Position numbers and translations under genes: made by a program | Part shown: piece by piece, positions 24,730 to 32,676 of the stretch | Position numbering within the stretch: position 1 is the first letter of the stretch | Layout of the letters: every line of letters begins with the position of its first letter | From: Streptomyces rugosispiralis | Lineage (GTDB): Bacteria > Actinomycetota > Actinomycetes > Streptomycetales > Streptomycetaceae | DNA: 64,000 nucleotides | Assembly: GCF_024505145.1 (NCBI RefSeq) | Contig: NZ_JANIAA010000043.1 | Location: 1-64,000 of the forward strand | Reading direction: 5' to 3' | Notes under the pieces: model-generated | Told to the model about the DNA's origin: nothing | The model's input: only the letters and a program-made list of their open reading frames with translations | Database searches by the model: none

Positions 24730-25551
24730 TCAGTGACGGCTGGGCAGCAGCCCCATCTCCACCGCCCGCACCCCCGCCTGGAAGCGGGAGTTGGCCCCCA
24801 GTTCGCGCATGATCTCCGCCACGTACCGGCGGTAGGTGCGCAAGGAGACCTGCATCTGGCGCGCCGCCACCTCATCGGTGTGGCCGGTGCGCAGACACTC
24901 CAGGATCCGCCGTACGGAGTCCGGGCACAACCGCCCGCCCAGCCGCGGATAGTCCGCGAGCGCCACGGCGTTCCCCCAGGTCCCGGCGAACATCATCTCC
25001 AGGGCCCGCACCGTGGCGGGGTCCTCGACGAGCGACGCCTGCCCCGGGCCCCGCCCCGGCTCCGACGGCCCCCTTCTGAGGTAGACCACCTCGCCATCGA
25101 TGAGCAGCGCCTCGGGCAGCGCGGGCAGCCCGCCGTCGCAGATCCGGATCTCGCACCGCGGATCGGTGCGCGCCAGCGCCCGTACCGCCCCCGAGGCCAG
25201 CACCGGCTCCTCGCACAACATCCGTACGACGACGGCGCGCCGGGCTCCCCTGACCGGGCGGGCGAGGGCGGCGCAGACGGCCCGCGTCTGCTCCTCGTCC
25301 CCCGACAGCACCACGCCGACGGTCCGCTCGGCACAGTCGACCAATGTGTCGACGACCTCGGCGAGCGGCACCTTCCCCAGAGCCGTCCCCGCCCAGGAGT
25401 CCTGGGCCAGCTCCCTTCGGTGCCGGGTGACCGTCGACTCGATCAGGTCACGGGCGGCCAGCAGCGCGTGCTCGACATAGTCGATGGCGCCTGACGAGGG
25501 AGTCTCCGTGCTCATGGGAGAAGGCTCGGACACCCTCACAAGACCAACCAT
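24730..25551 (-). CDS. LuxR-type HTH regulator (paralogue 3 of 3)
   Basis: 273 residues. N-terminal helical region, a central alpha/beta part (VVVRMLCEEPVLASGAVRAL; LIDGEVVYLRRG) and a C-terminal HTH with ECLRTGHTDEVAARQMQVSLRTYRRYVAEIMRELGANSRFQAGVRAVEMGL. The Arg-Thr-Tyr-Arg-Arg-Tyr-Val recognition helix is identical in all three paralogues, so all may bind the same operator. ATG 25551 has GGGGAA just upstream; ATG 25515 is an alternative. It is the last gene that I would assign to the cluster. Confidence 0.8.
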   Translation of the reverse strand: MVGLVRVSEPSPMSTETPSSGAIDYVEHALLAARDLIESTVTRHRRELAQDSWAGTALGKVPLAEVVDTLVDCAERTVGVVLSGDEEQTRAVCAALARPVRGARRAVVVRMLCEEPVLASGAVRALARTDPRCEIRICDGGLPALPEALLIDGEVVYLRRGPSEPGRGPGQASLVEDPATVRALEMMFAGTWGNAVALADYPRLGGRLCPDSVRRILECLRTGHTDEVAARQMQVSLRTYRRYVAEIMRELGANSRFQAGVRAVEMGLLPSRH

Positions 25552-25904
25552 GACTTCCCCTGCCGGGTGACAGTGACCTGGTTATGCGAATACCGGCCTG
25601 ATTCTCGTCAATTTCCCTGCCCCGAAATGCGCGGGCAGCATTGTGCGAAATCCATGACGACACTAATTCGCACACAGCGACCGCGTCAACGCGGGGCGTG
25701 AGGTAAAGAGTTGACAAAACGGCGCACGGCGCCGCGCGTCATGGTGTCGCACCACCGATGCGCCGGGGCGCGTGTCCACAAGTTACCGGCGAGTGCACCT
25801 TCCGGACCCGCGGAGACTACGGACCGCAGCGATACGACGCCGTTCGGCGACGCGGAGTGGGGGCTGATGTCCGGTTACTGCCAACTCGGCACCGCCGATC
25901 GGCA
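25552..25904. promoter_or_regulatory. AT-richer intergenic region with an inverted repeat
   Basis: This 353-base gap precedes the minus-strand regulator gene and has no gene that I can support. It is less GC-rich than its surroundings (25580-25720). An inverted repeat with eight-base arms TGTGCGAA (25642-25649) and TTCGCACA (25667-25674) spaced by 17 bases lies about 100 bases before the regulator start and could be its operator. A TTGACA hexamer at 25710 on the plus strand has no obvious -10. Confidence 0.35.
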
Positions 25905-26354
25905 TCAACCGAAGCTGATCGGCCCCTGGAAGTCCCGCCCCTGGATGACCGGGCCGGTGATACGGGCGTTGCCCCCGATGGAGTTGTGCACGGTACCCGG
26001 CTCCCGGGCCGCCTCGCCGTGCTCGCGCATCCAGGCCGTCAGGTCACGGCCGAACTCCGGGTCCCGCCGGGCCCGTTCGACCAGCAGATCGGCCAACTGG
26101 CGCAGCCGCGCGGCATCGTCGTACGGAATCGCCACCGGATCCGGACCACCCGGCTCCGGACCACCCGGCTCCGGACCACCCGGATCCGGACCACCCGGCT
26201 CCGGCTCCCCGGCCGGTTCGGCATCGCCCCGCCGCAGCACCCTGCGGACCAGCGTGCCGAAGGACTCCAGGGCCCGCCGCCCGGCCTCGCCTCCGGCGCC
26301 CGAGACCGCCGCGTTCACCGCCGCGACCAGCGCACCCGTCGTCACCGGATCCAT
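25905..26354 (-). CDS. Small protein with Pro-rich linker and C-terminal GNARITGPVIQGRD motif
   Basis: 149 residues. The N-terminal helix MDPVTTGALVAAVNAAVSGAGGEAGRRALESFGTLVRRVL is followed by a PEPGG/PDPGG repeat (about 50-72), a helical part with ARLRQLADLLVERARRDPEFGRDLTAWM, and a C-terminus VHNSIGGNARITGPVIQGRDF. The ending resembles a short beta-rich tail found on many Streptomyces proteins of unknown role. No catalytic motif is visible. The reading frame is supported by codon bias and by the conserved-looking ends. Function unknown. Confidence 0.65.
   Translation of the reverse strand: MDPVTTGALVAAVNAAVSGAGGEAGRRALESFGTLVRRVLRRGDAEPAGEPEPGGPDPGGPEPGGPEPGGPDPVAIPYDDAARLRQLADLLVERARRDPEFGRDLTAWMREHGEAAREPGTVHNSIGGNARITGPVIQGRDFQGPISFG
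26141..26200. repeat. Tandem repeat, four 15-base units
   Basis: Four consecutive copies of CCGGACCACCCGGCT (one has A for C at base 14) inside the preceding gene. They encode the Pro/Glu-Pro-Gly-Gly linker on the minus strand. Such units can expand or contract by slippage without breaking the frame. Confidence 0.9.
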
Positions 26355-26403
26355 GACCCGCCCCCTGCCGCATGTCGGGGCTCCACGCTACCGGCGCCGC
26401 CGG

Positions 26404-26805
26404 TCACGGTTCCACCGACTCCGCGTGGAGGGTGAACCAGACCGTCTTGCCGGTCGGGGTGAGATCCGTGCCCCAGTCATGGGCGGTCTTGCTCAGCAGG
26501 AACATCCCCCGGCCGCTCTCGGAGAGGAAGTCCGGCTCCTTGACCACCGGCAGCGCGGACTCGGTGTCGCTGACCGCCGCGTGGATCCCGTGCGGAAGGT
26601 TCTCCAGGGTGAGGACGCATTCGGGAGAGGCCGCGTGCTTGTGGACATTGGACAGCAACTCGGTGACGCACATACCCGCCGCGCTGATCAGTTCCTCACG
26701 CCCCCACAGCCGCAGTCGCGCCCCGACGGCACGCCGTATGTCGGCGAGTATCCGGGGATGGGCACGGAGGCGCAGTTCGTATCGCTGCGAGATGTTCTCA
26801 GCCAT
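26404..26805 (-). CDS. RsbW-like anti-sigma/ATP-binding serine kinase
   Basis: 133-residue HATPase_c protein. The N-box is MCVTELLSNVHKHA (about 47-60), the G1 box is AVSDTESALP (about 76-85) and the G2 box ESGRGMFLLSKTAHDWG (about 96-112), as in RsbW/SpoIIAB and the many small kinases of Streptomyces. These bind sigma or anti-anti-sigma factors and phosphorylate the latter. No cognate sigma factor or antagonist is adjacent. It is divergent from the XRE gene, with 154 bases between. Confidence 0.85.
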   Translation of the reverse strand: MAENISQRYELRLRAHPRILADIRRAVGARLRLWGREELISAAGMCVTELLSNVHKHAASPECVLTLENLPHGIHAAVSDTESALPVVKEPDFLSESGRGMFLLSKTAHDWGTDLTPTGKTVWFTLHAESVEP

Positions 26806-26959
26806 ATGCTCCGGGGCCCCTCCAAAGCACGACGCGCTGCCGTGTCCCCTAGCGATCCTGGCCTATGGAACGTCCCACTCGCAATGTTTCGACCCACTCG
26901 CACAAGACTGGCATATGCCTGGCTGGTAGGCGTAGTTGGCAATACGACAGACTGGCGAC

Positions 26960-27844
26960 ATGTCCTACCAGCCAGTGCCCACCGTTCGGCGCAGGCGCCT
27001 GGGCTCCACGCTACGGAAACTACGCACCGAAGCGGGGATGACACTGGACGCGGCGGCCGACGCACTCAATGCGGCTGCGAACGGATCGTCCGACGCCCGC
27101 CGCTGGACGGCGCCGAAGCTCTCCCGGATCGAGAACGCCAACGCCACCATTCGCACCAGCGAGGTCGAGACCCTGCTGCGGGCCTACGCCGTCACCGACC
27201 CCAACACCCGTATCGCCCTGGAGGGACTGGCCAAGGACGCGGGCAAACGCGGCTGGTGGCAGACCTACCGCGGCGTCGTGGGCCCCGCCTACGCCGACTA
27301 CATCTCGCTGGAGAGCGACGCGGAGAGCGTCCGCGACTACGCCTCACTGGTGGTCCCCGGTCTGCTCCAGACGGCCGACTACGCCCGCGAGACCATCGCG
27401 GCGAACGCCGTGGCCCGAACCGCCTCCGAGGTCGACGCCCTCGCCGAGGTGCGCCTGGCCCGCCAGGCCGTTCTCACCCGCTCCTGCCATCCGCTGCGGC
27501 TGTGGGCCGTCATCCATGAGGCCGCGCTGCGCCGCAGGTTCACCGGTCGGCCCGGCATCATGGCCGCTCAGCTGAAGCGGCTGCTGGACGTGGCGGACTG
27601 GCCCACGGTCACGCTGCAGGTGATGCCGATCGACGCGGCGCCCAACCCCGGGGACGCGGGAGCGTTCACACTCGTGGCCTTCCCCGGCCCGATGCCGGAT
27701 GTGGTCACCCAGGAGAACCTGCGCGGCCCCACATACGTCGAAGGAGTCGACGACGTCAACGTCTTCGCCGACGCCTTCGGCCATATCGTGGACCGCGCGC
27801 TGTCCACGGATGCGACGAAGGCCCTCATCGCTGGTCTGGTATGA
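26960..27844 (+). CDS. XRE-family regulator with DUF5753 domain
   Basis: 294 residues. Lambda-repressor HTH at about 12-65 (LGSTLRKLRTEAGMTLDAAADAL...KLSRIENANATI), then a DUF5753 part starting with GWWQTYRGVVGPAYADYISLESDA and containing VVPGLLQTADYARE. This is the large Streptomyces family paired with DUF397 genes. ATG 26960 was chosen because homologues begin close to the HTH. The stop overlaps the start of the DUF397 gene by four bases. Role: probably a local developmental or metabolic switch in partnership with the DUF397 protein. Confidence 0.88.
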   Translation: MSYQPVPTVRRRRLGSTLRKLRTEAGMTLDAAADALNAAANGSSDARRWTAPKLSRIENANATIRTSEVETLLRAYAVTDPNTRIALEGLAKDAGKRGWWQTYRGVVGPAYADYISLESDAESVRDYASLVVPGLLQTADYARETIAANAVARTASEVDALAEVRLARQAVLTRSCHPLRLWAVIHEAALRRRFTGRPGIMAAQLKRLLDVADWPTVTLQVMPIDAAPNPGDAGAFTLVAFPGPMPDVVTQENLRGPTYVEGVDDVNVFADAFGHIVDRALSTDATKALIAGLV

Positions 27845-28071
27845 GAAAGAGGGCCCCACATATGAACACCTCTGCAATGACCGCGCATCGCCACCTCCAC
27901 TGGCGCAAGTCCTCCTACTCCGTGGGCGAGGGACAGTGCGTCGAGGTCGCCGCCGCCGGCGGCCGCGTCCGGCTGCGGGAGAGCGACGACCCCGGCACCG
28001 TCCTGACCACCGTGCCGGCGGTGCTCGCCGCCTTCGTCCGGAGCGCCAAGGCGGGCGTGTTCGACGCCTGA
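27841..28071 (+). CDS. DUF397 protein, partner of the XRE regulator
   Basis: 76 residues (69 if ATG 27862 is used, which has AAGAGGG about seven bases ahead and may be the true start). The family signature WRKSSYSVGEGQCVEVAA and the ending VLAAFVRSAKAGVFDA are clear. DUF397 proteins act as antagonists or partners of the XRE proteins encoded immediately upstream. A strong hairpin follows 12 bases after the stop. Confidence 0.88.
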   Translation: MRKRAPHMNTSAMTAHRHLHWRKSSYSVGEGQCVEVAAAGGRVRLRESDDPGTVLTTVPAVLAAFVRSAKAGVFDA

Positions 28072-28083
28072 TCGCATGACGAC

Positions 28084-28115
28084 GGTGTGGTGCCGCCCCG
28101 GGGCGGCACCACACC
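28084..28115. terminator. Bidirectional terminator hairpin
   Basis: A perfect 32-base palindrome with 16-base arms (GGTGTGGTGCCGCCCC and its complement) between the convergent DUF397 and LPMO genes. The centre has no loop as written, so the folded RNA would open a few central pairs. No T-run, which is common in Streptomyces. Confidence 0.75.
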
Positions 28116-28122
28116 AGCGACG

Positions 28123-28716
28123 TCAGAACTGGACGTCCGAGCAGGCGTAGAAGGCGTTCGAGGTGTCCGCGATGGTCCACACGGCGAGGATCACGTGTCT
28201 GCCGGTCTTACCGCTCGGGATGGTCCCCGAGTGGGAGAGCGTGGACGGCGGACGCTGGCCGTTGTACGGAACGGTCAGGAAGGGCTGGGAATCCAGGCTC
28301 GCACGGGTCAGCTTCTGGCTGGGGTTCCAGCCGTTCTTGGTGATGTAGTACTTGAAGTCCGTGGTCGCGTGGGAGGCCGTGAACCGCCAGTTGAAGGTGT
28401 AGCTCCGGCCGGCGGTCAGCTTGGTCGTGGGCCAGTTGCCGCCCCGCGGGTCGTCGAGCTGCGAGAACCGGCTGTTGCCACCCGCGCAGATGGTGCCGTC
28501 CGCGGGACCGCCCGACGGGAAGCCCTTCGGGCCCTCGACGCTCTGGGGCTCGTACTGGATGTCGCCGCAGCCCGTCACCGTGCCGTTGGCGCACAACTTC
28601 TGGCGGCTGATGGGCGAGTCGGTGTAGCCGTGACTGGAGGCGCTGCCGCCGGTCGCGAGGACGGAAATCGCCGCGAGACCGATGCCGATGAAGGCGGCGC
28701 TGATCTTCTTGCGCAT
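28123..28716 (-). CDS. Secreted lytic polysaccharide monooxygenase, AA10 (chitin-type)
   Basis: 197-residue precursor. Signal peptide residues 1-28 ends ...SASS, and the mature protein begins with His29 (HGYTDSP), one ligand of the copper histidine brace. The second ligand is His116 in TASHATTDF. Disulfide-type cysteines and the terminal NAFYACSDVQF are typical of small AA10 enzymes such as CHB/CBP21. It cuts crystalline chitin (or cellulose) oxidatively. ATG 28716 was chosen as the start that gives a clean signal peptide. A GGTCTAGACC palindrome about 50 bases upstream suggests DasR control by N-acetylglucosamine. Confidence 0.92.
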   Translation of the reverse strand: MRKKISAAFIGIGLAAISVLATGGSASSHGYTDSPISRQKLCANGTVTGCGDIQYEPQSVEGPKGFPSGGPADGTICAGGNSRFSQLDDPRGGNWPTTKLTAGRSYTFNWRFTASHATTDFKYYITKNGWNPSQKLTRASLDSQPFLTVPYNGQRPPSTLSHSGTIPSGKTGRHVILAVWTIADTSNAFYACSDVQF

Positions 28717-28761
28717 GCTTCGCTCCTGAAGACGTGGGGAGTGCTTCGACGAGCCGTGCAC

Positions 28762-28777
28762 GGCGGTCTAGACCAAG
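28762..28777. promoter_or_regulatory. DasR-like operator (dre) before the LPMO gene
   Basis: The core GGTCTAGACC at 28765-28774 is a perfect palindrome and matches the centre of the known dre consensus ACTGGTCTAGACCAGT (11 of 16 bases). It lies about 50 bases upstream of the LPMO start, the usual place for chitin-system dre sites. Confidence 0.7.
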
Positions 28778-28900
28778 TGTGAGAGTATCCAGGGCCAATG
28801 GTCATGTCCATACCAATGGCGCAAGGTGGACGCCGGGTGGACGGACCCTGACGGCGCCCTGAGCACCCTCCCGGGTCGGGTAGAATGTCCGTGTCAGCAT

Positions 28901-28974
28901 GCGCCGCTAGCTCAGTTGGTTAGAGCAGCTGACTCTTAATCAGCGGGTCCGGGGTTCGAGTCCCTGGCGGCGCA
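28901..28974 (+). tRNA. tRNA-Lys (anticodon CTT)
   Basis: 74 bases forming a full cloverleaf: acceptor GCGCCGC pairs with GCGGCGC, discriminator A at 28974. D arm includes AGCTCAGTTGGTTAGAGC; anticodon stem GCTGA/TCAGC encloses the loop CTCTTAA with anticodon CTT at 28935-28937; T arm GGGGTTCGAGTCCC-type follows. CCA is not encoded. A strong hairpin follows 20 bases later. Confidence 0.97.
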
Positions 28975-28994
28975 CCTTGGCTTACGCCACTGAC

Positions 28995-29026
28995 CTGGGG
29001 CTTCTCGGTTCTCCGAGAAGCCCCAG
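28995..29026 (+). terminator. Terminator hairpin after tRNA-Lys
   Basis: Perfect stem with 14-base arms CTGGGGCTTCTCGG and CCGAGAAGCCCCAG and a four-base loop TTCT. It is followed by CGCTTTTC, a weak T-run. Placement right after the tRNA fits intrinsic termination. Confidence 0.9.
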
Positions 29027-29374
29027 TCGCTTTTCGGGGGTGCGCGGCGGCCTTCCCGGCCGCCCTGACGCCCGTTCCCCGAGTCCGGAGATAGTGACCA
29101 GGGACACATCTCAACCCTCTGTATACCGAGCTCATTGCACATGAGTCGCTTTATCCACCCATTGGGGACGCACCCGATACCTCCTCCGTGACGACCCGCC
29201 ACCGGAGGGCCAGGCTCCGCTCCCCCGACTTGTCTAGACCCCTTGTCCAGGGTCATGACCAGCCCATACATTCCGTGCGACCACAGCGCAGAAAGCGCTT
29301 GTCATCGCGTTCGGGCCCTGGGGAGGGGCCCCGCGTTCTTCGCTCTCATCAGCCTTCACGGGAGGGGTACGTCC
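29027..29374. promoter_or_regulatory. Intergenic region with a second dre-like site
   Basis: No gene is supported in this 348-base stretch between the tRNA terminator and the secreted protein gene. It contains ACTTGTCTAGACCCCT at 29228-29243, 13 of 16 bases identical to the dre consensus, about 130 bases upstream of the next start. A good ribosome site (GGGAGGGG) lies at about 29359-29367. The candidate operator suggests that the following operon also responds to DasR. Confidence 0.5.
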
Positions 29375-29902
29375 ATGTCCACGATCCTCAGATCCACCCT
29401 CGGTGCCGCCCTCGCCTCCGCCGCGGCCGCCGTCCTCACCCTGACCGCGCCCCAGGCCTCCGCCGCCGAGCGCCCCGCGGCGGCCGACGTCAAGGTGTCC
29501 CCGCTGGCATCGGCCGAGACCAAGGCGTTCGCCAAGGCCAACCCCGGGCCCACCGCGGCCGCCGCGACCGTGTGCGGCACCGGCTACACGCTGAACAAGG
29601 TCATTCCGCTGCCCGAGGGCACCGACCCGAACATGCGCCTGGCCACGCTGTTCAGCTACACCAACAGCGGCAAGGGCTGCGCGATCATGGACAACAACTA
29701 CGGCGCCTCGCAGTACATGTACCTCAAGGTCTGCAAGGTGGACGGCACCGGCTGCGACACCGACTCGGGCAACTTCAGCGAGTACGCCGGCCCGGTCTAC
29801 GTCTCCAGCCTCGCCTGCGCCCCGGTGACCGCCAAGATGGGCAAGACCTCCAGCAGCCTCTACATCAACTACAAGTCCGACTACGTCTTCGCGTGCAACT
29901 GA
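29375..29902 (+). CDS. Small secreted protein, four-cysteine type
   Basis: 175 residues. Signal peptide residues 1-30 (STILRSTLGAALASAAAAVLTLTAPQASA). The mature part has six cysteines, in GTVCGTGY, GKGCAIM, KVCKVDGTGCDT, LACAP and a terminal FACN, likely paired as disulfides. It resembles spore-associated or Streptomyces small secreted proteins of unknown role. ATG 29375 has GGGAGGGG nine bases before it. It is followed after 30 bases by the DUF1906 gene with the same orientation, probably one operon. Confidence 0.8.
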   Translation: MSTILRSTLGAALASAAAAVLTLTAPQASAAERPAAADVKVSPLASAETKAFAKANPGPTAAAATVCGTGYTLNKVIPLPEGTDPNMRLATLFSYTNSGKGCAIMDNNYGASQYMYLKVCKVDGTGCDTDSGNFSEYAGPVYVSSLACAPVTAKMGKTSSSLYINYKSDYVFACN

Positions 29903-29932
29903 CCCCCGTCACTCGGCACTGAAGGAGACGTC

Positions 29933-32170
29933 ATGGCCGACGCCATGGTCATGCGGGCGCAGCAGTTCATCAACGACACGTACGGCGGAAAGCTGGGCAT
30001 TCCGGCGCTCGAGGTCGACGGGAAGACGAGCTGGACCGTGATGTACGCGCTCACCCGGGCGCTCCAGTACGAGCTGGGCATCACCAGCCTCTCGGACAGC
30101 TTCGGCCCCACCACGCTGAGCACGCTCCAGTCGAAGTACCCGAAGCTCACCGCCAGCACGACGCCCTCGGCCAAGTTCACGAAGATCATTCAGTCGGGGC
30201 TGTACTGCAAGGGGTACAACGGCGGCGGGATCGACGGGGCGTTCAGCTCCACGGTGGCGAACTCGCTCACCGAGTTGATGACCGACATGGGCGTGGCGGG
30301 CGTCTTCGAGGCGGGCAGCCTCTCCCCCAAGGTCTTCAAGGGGCTGCTCACCATGGACGCGTACATCGTCACCGGTGACGGCGGCACCGGCATCCGCACC
30401 GTGCAGCAGCATCTGAACGCCAACTACGTCAAGCGCCAGGACTACTTCATCATCCCGTGCGACGGACACCACTCGCGGACCGTCGCCAAGTCCATGCTGC
30501 TGGCGGTGCAGTACGAACTCGGCATGGCCGACGGCGTGGCCAACGGGAACTTCGGCCCCGGCACCCAGTCCGGGCTGAAGCAGCACACCGTCGCCTCGGG
30601 CGAGACCAGCACCTGGGTGCGGCTGTTCTCCGCGGCGATGATCCTGAACCAGCGGCCCAACGTACCGTTCAGCACCTCGTTCGGATCGGCGCTGCAGTCG
30701 GCGGTGAACAGCTTCCAGGACTTCGCCAAGCTCCCGGTCACCGGAAAGGGCGACTACTCCACCTGGGCGTCGCTCCTGGTCTCCTACGGCGACCAGGACC
30801 GCCAGGGCCAGGCGTGCGACGGCGTCACCAAGATCACCCAGGCTCGCGCCAACACCCTGAAGGCCGCCGGGTACAAGTACATCGGCCGCTATCTCACCAA
30901 CCCCAGCACCACCGATCTCCCCGAGAAGGCCATCCAGATCGGCGAGCTCCAGACCCTCGCCGACAACGGGCTCCGGTGTTTCCCGATCTATCAGACCTTC
31001 GGCCGCGACGCCTCGGGCTTCAACTACACCGCGGGCAACGCGGCGGCCATCGCGGCGGCGAACGCGGCCGATGACCACGGCTTCAAGGACGGCACCCGGA
31101 TCTTCTTCGCCGTGGACTTCGACGCGTACGACTACGAGGTCACCGACAATGTGCTGCCGCACTTCAAGGGCATCGTGGACGGCATGGCCATCGCCGGGAA
31201 CCGGTACAAGATCGGGGTCTACGGGCCGCGGAATGTGTGCATCCGGGTCTCCGAGGCGGGCCATGCCACGGCGAGTTTCGTCTCCGACATGTCCAGCGGC
31301 TTCTCCGGGAACTACGGCTATCCGCTGCCGCCCAACTGGGCCTTCGACCAGATCGTCACCAAGACGATCGGTTCCGGCGACGGCTCGATCAACATCGACA
31401 ACAACATCGCCTCCGGCCTGGACACCGGACAGGGGTCGTTCAATCCCCCGGTGGCGACGATGCCGGACAGCCTCTTCAACCAGGCCTATTTCCCGGGGCT
31501 GCTCTACGACGTCCAGACCTACATGCAGTCCATCGGCTTCCCCGAGGACGACGGGCGGATCTACACCACCACCCAGTGCCTGGAAACGATCATCGCCGGG
31601 GATGTCGCCGTGACGAACACGGCACGCGCCTACGGTATGCGGAAGGCGCTCATCCAGACCACGGCGTTCTGGGAGTTCCGGCACTACGGCAATGAGGACC
31701 TGGTCAAGGACGCCGGGGTGTGGCTCTATCACAACGGCTATGTGCCGGACTGGGCCAAGGACCTGCCTGGAGTGGTGTCGCTGCGCGACAGCAGCACCGG
31801 TGTGGCCCAGATGTTCGGGCTGGTGGGCGTGTACTGCTGGAACAACTCCATCAGGACCGGCCTGGTGACCGGCACCCCGAAGGACCCGAACAAGGACTCC
31901 GACGTCTTCTCGGTGTGGGACAAGCTGCGTACGGACAACGACTTCGCCCTCACCTCCGTCGGCCACGCCCATATCTGGGGAGCCGACGGCAAGCCCGGCA
32001 GCGTCGACGCGGAGACGGGGATCCGCCGGCCCTCGCTGGACTACAAGGAGTCGGAGATCTACGAGGTGCTGCGGCGCTACCAGGGCCCGAAGGAGCCCGC
32101 CTTCACCGACGCCAAGAAGCGCATGCCGCTCTACTACATCTTCGAGAAGTACAACAGGATGATGCGGTGA
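29933..32170 (+). CDS. DUF1906 glycoside-hydrolase-like protein with repeated peptidoglycan-binding-like segments
   Basis: 745 residues. N-terminal part (about 1-285) is made of helical repeats resembling peptidoglycan-binding domains (RAQQFINDTYGGKLGIPALEVDGKTSW; KGYNGGGIDGAFSSTVANS; GNFGPGTQSGLKQ). A DUF1906 (Rv2525c-like TIM-barrel) follows at about 300-500: TLKAAGYKYIGRYLTN, FFAVDFDAYDYE and AFDQIVTKTIGSGDG. The C-terminal 240 residues are unassigned. There is no signal peptide or Tat motif at the annotated start, though the neighbours are exported. AAGGAG lies about seven bases ahead of ATG 29933. Overlaps the next gene by four bases. Cell-wall or glycan processing is likely. Confidence 0.8.
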   Translation: MADAMVMRAQQFINDTYGGKLGIPALEVDGKTSWTVMYALTRALQYELGITSLSDSFGPTTLSTLQSKYPKLTASTTPSAKFTKIIQSGLYCKGYNGGGIDGAFSSTVANSLTELMTDMGVAGVFEAGSLSPKVFKGLLTMDAYIVTGDGGTGIRTVQQHLNANYVKRQDYFIIPCDGHHSRTVAKSMLLAVQYELGMADGVANGNFGPGTQSGLKQHTVASGETSTWVRLFSAAMILNQRPNVPFSTSFGSALQSAVNSFQDFAKLPVTGKGDYSTWASLLVSYGDQDRQGQACDGVTKITQARANTLKAAGYKYIGRYLTNPSTTDLPEKAIQIGELQTLADNGLRCFPIYQTFGRDASGFNYTAGNAAAIAAANAADDHGFKDGTRIFFAVDFDAYDYEVTDNVLPHFKGIVDGMAIAGNRYKIGVYGPRNVCIRVSEAGHATASFVSDMSSGFSGNYGYPLPPNWAFDQIVTKTIGSGDGSINIDNNIASGLDTGQGSFNPPVATMPDSLFNQAYFPGLLYDVQTYMQSIGFPEDDGRIYTTTQCLETIIAGDVAVTNTARAYGMRKALIQTTAFWEFRHYGNEDLVKDAGVWLYHNGYVPDWAKDLPGVVSLRDSSTGVAQMFGLVGVYCWNNSIRTGLVTGTPKDPNKDSDVFSVWDKLRTDNDFALTSVGHAHIWGADGKPGSVDAETGIRRPSLDYKESEIYEVLRRYQGPKEPAFTDAKKRMPLYYIFEKYNRMMR

Positions 32171-32676
32171 GCAAATCACCTTCATCGCTGGCGTCCGATT
32201 CGCCGGATGGACTCAACTCGATCCTGCTGCTGTTCATCTGCCTGATCGGGGTCATCACCTTCTGTACCCTGCTCGCCCTCCTCGGCTCCGGCATGGCCAA
32301 GCGCACCGGCCGCCGGAAGAGCCGGGCCGAATGGTTCCGCGGAATCGCCCTGCTGTCCGTCTGCGCGACCATCGCCCTGTACATCTGGGGCGCGCTCCAT
32401 GTGATGTTCATGGAGAGCGACACCATGCGCGAGGCGTGCGCCAAGGCGGGCGGGCCGGAGAAGGCGGCTCAGGTCGACCGCTACTCCGCGAGCTACCTTC
32501 CCCTTCGCTTCACCTGCCAGATCGACAAGGGCGGAAGTTACGCCGCCGCGGTCCCCGGATACGTCAACCCGGCCATGGGCATCGCCTTCGTCCTGGCCAT
32601 CGCCACCGGCGCCGTATCCGTGGTGGCCCGCGACCAGAACCGGTCCACCAGCCCTACCGTCACGAGGGGACGATGA
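32167..32676 (+). CDS. Small membrane protein, unrecognised
   Basis: 169 residues. Three hydrophobic helices: about 15-40 (ILLLFICLIGVITFCTLLALLGSG), 58-78 (GIALLSVCATIALYIWGALHVMF) and 135-155 (GIAFVLAIATGAVSVVA), with basic loops between. A 50-residue stretch with two cysteines lies between helices 2 and 3. No family recognised. It begins with GTG overlapping the DUF1906 gene end and runs directly into the next gene, so it is part of the operon and may anchor or export its neighbours. Confidence 0.72.
   Translation: MSKSPSSLASDSPDGLNSILLLFICLIGVITFCTLLALLGSGMAKRTGRRKSRAEWFRGIALLSVCATIALYIWGALHVMFMESDTMREACAKAGGPEKAAQVDRYSASYLPLRFTCQIDKGGSYAAAVPGYVNPAMGIAFVLAIATGAVSVVARDQNRSTSPTVTRGR

Noticed and set aside
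28936..29271. Minus-strand frames across the tRNA-Lys and its terminator
   Set aside because: They run through the tRNA and a perfect hairpin and have no family features.
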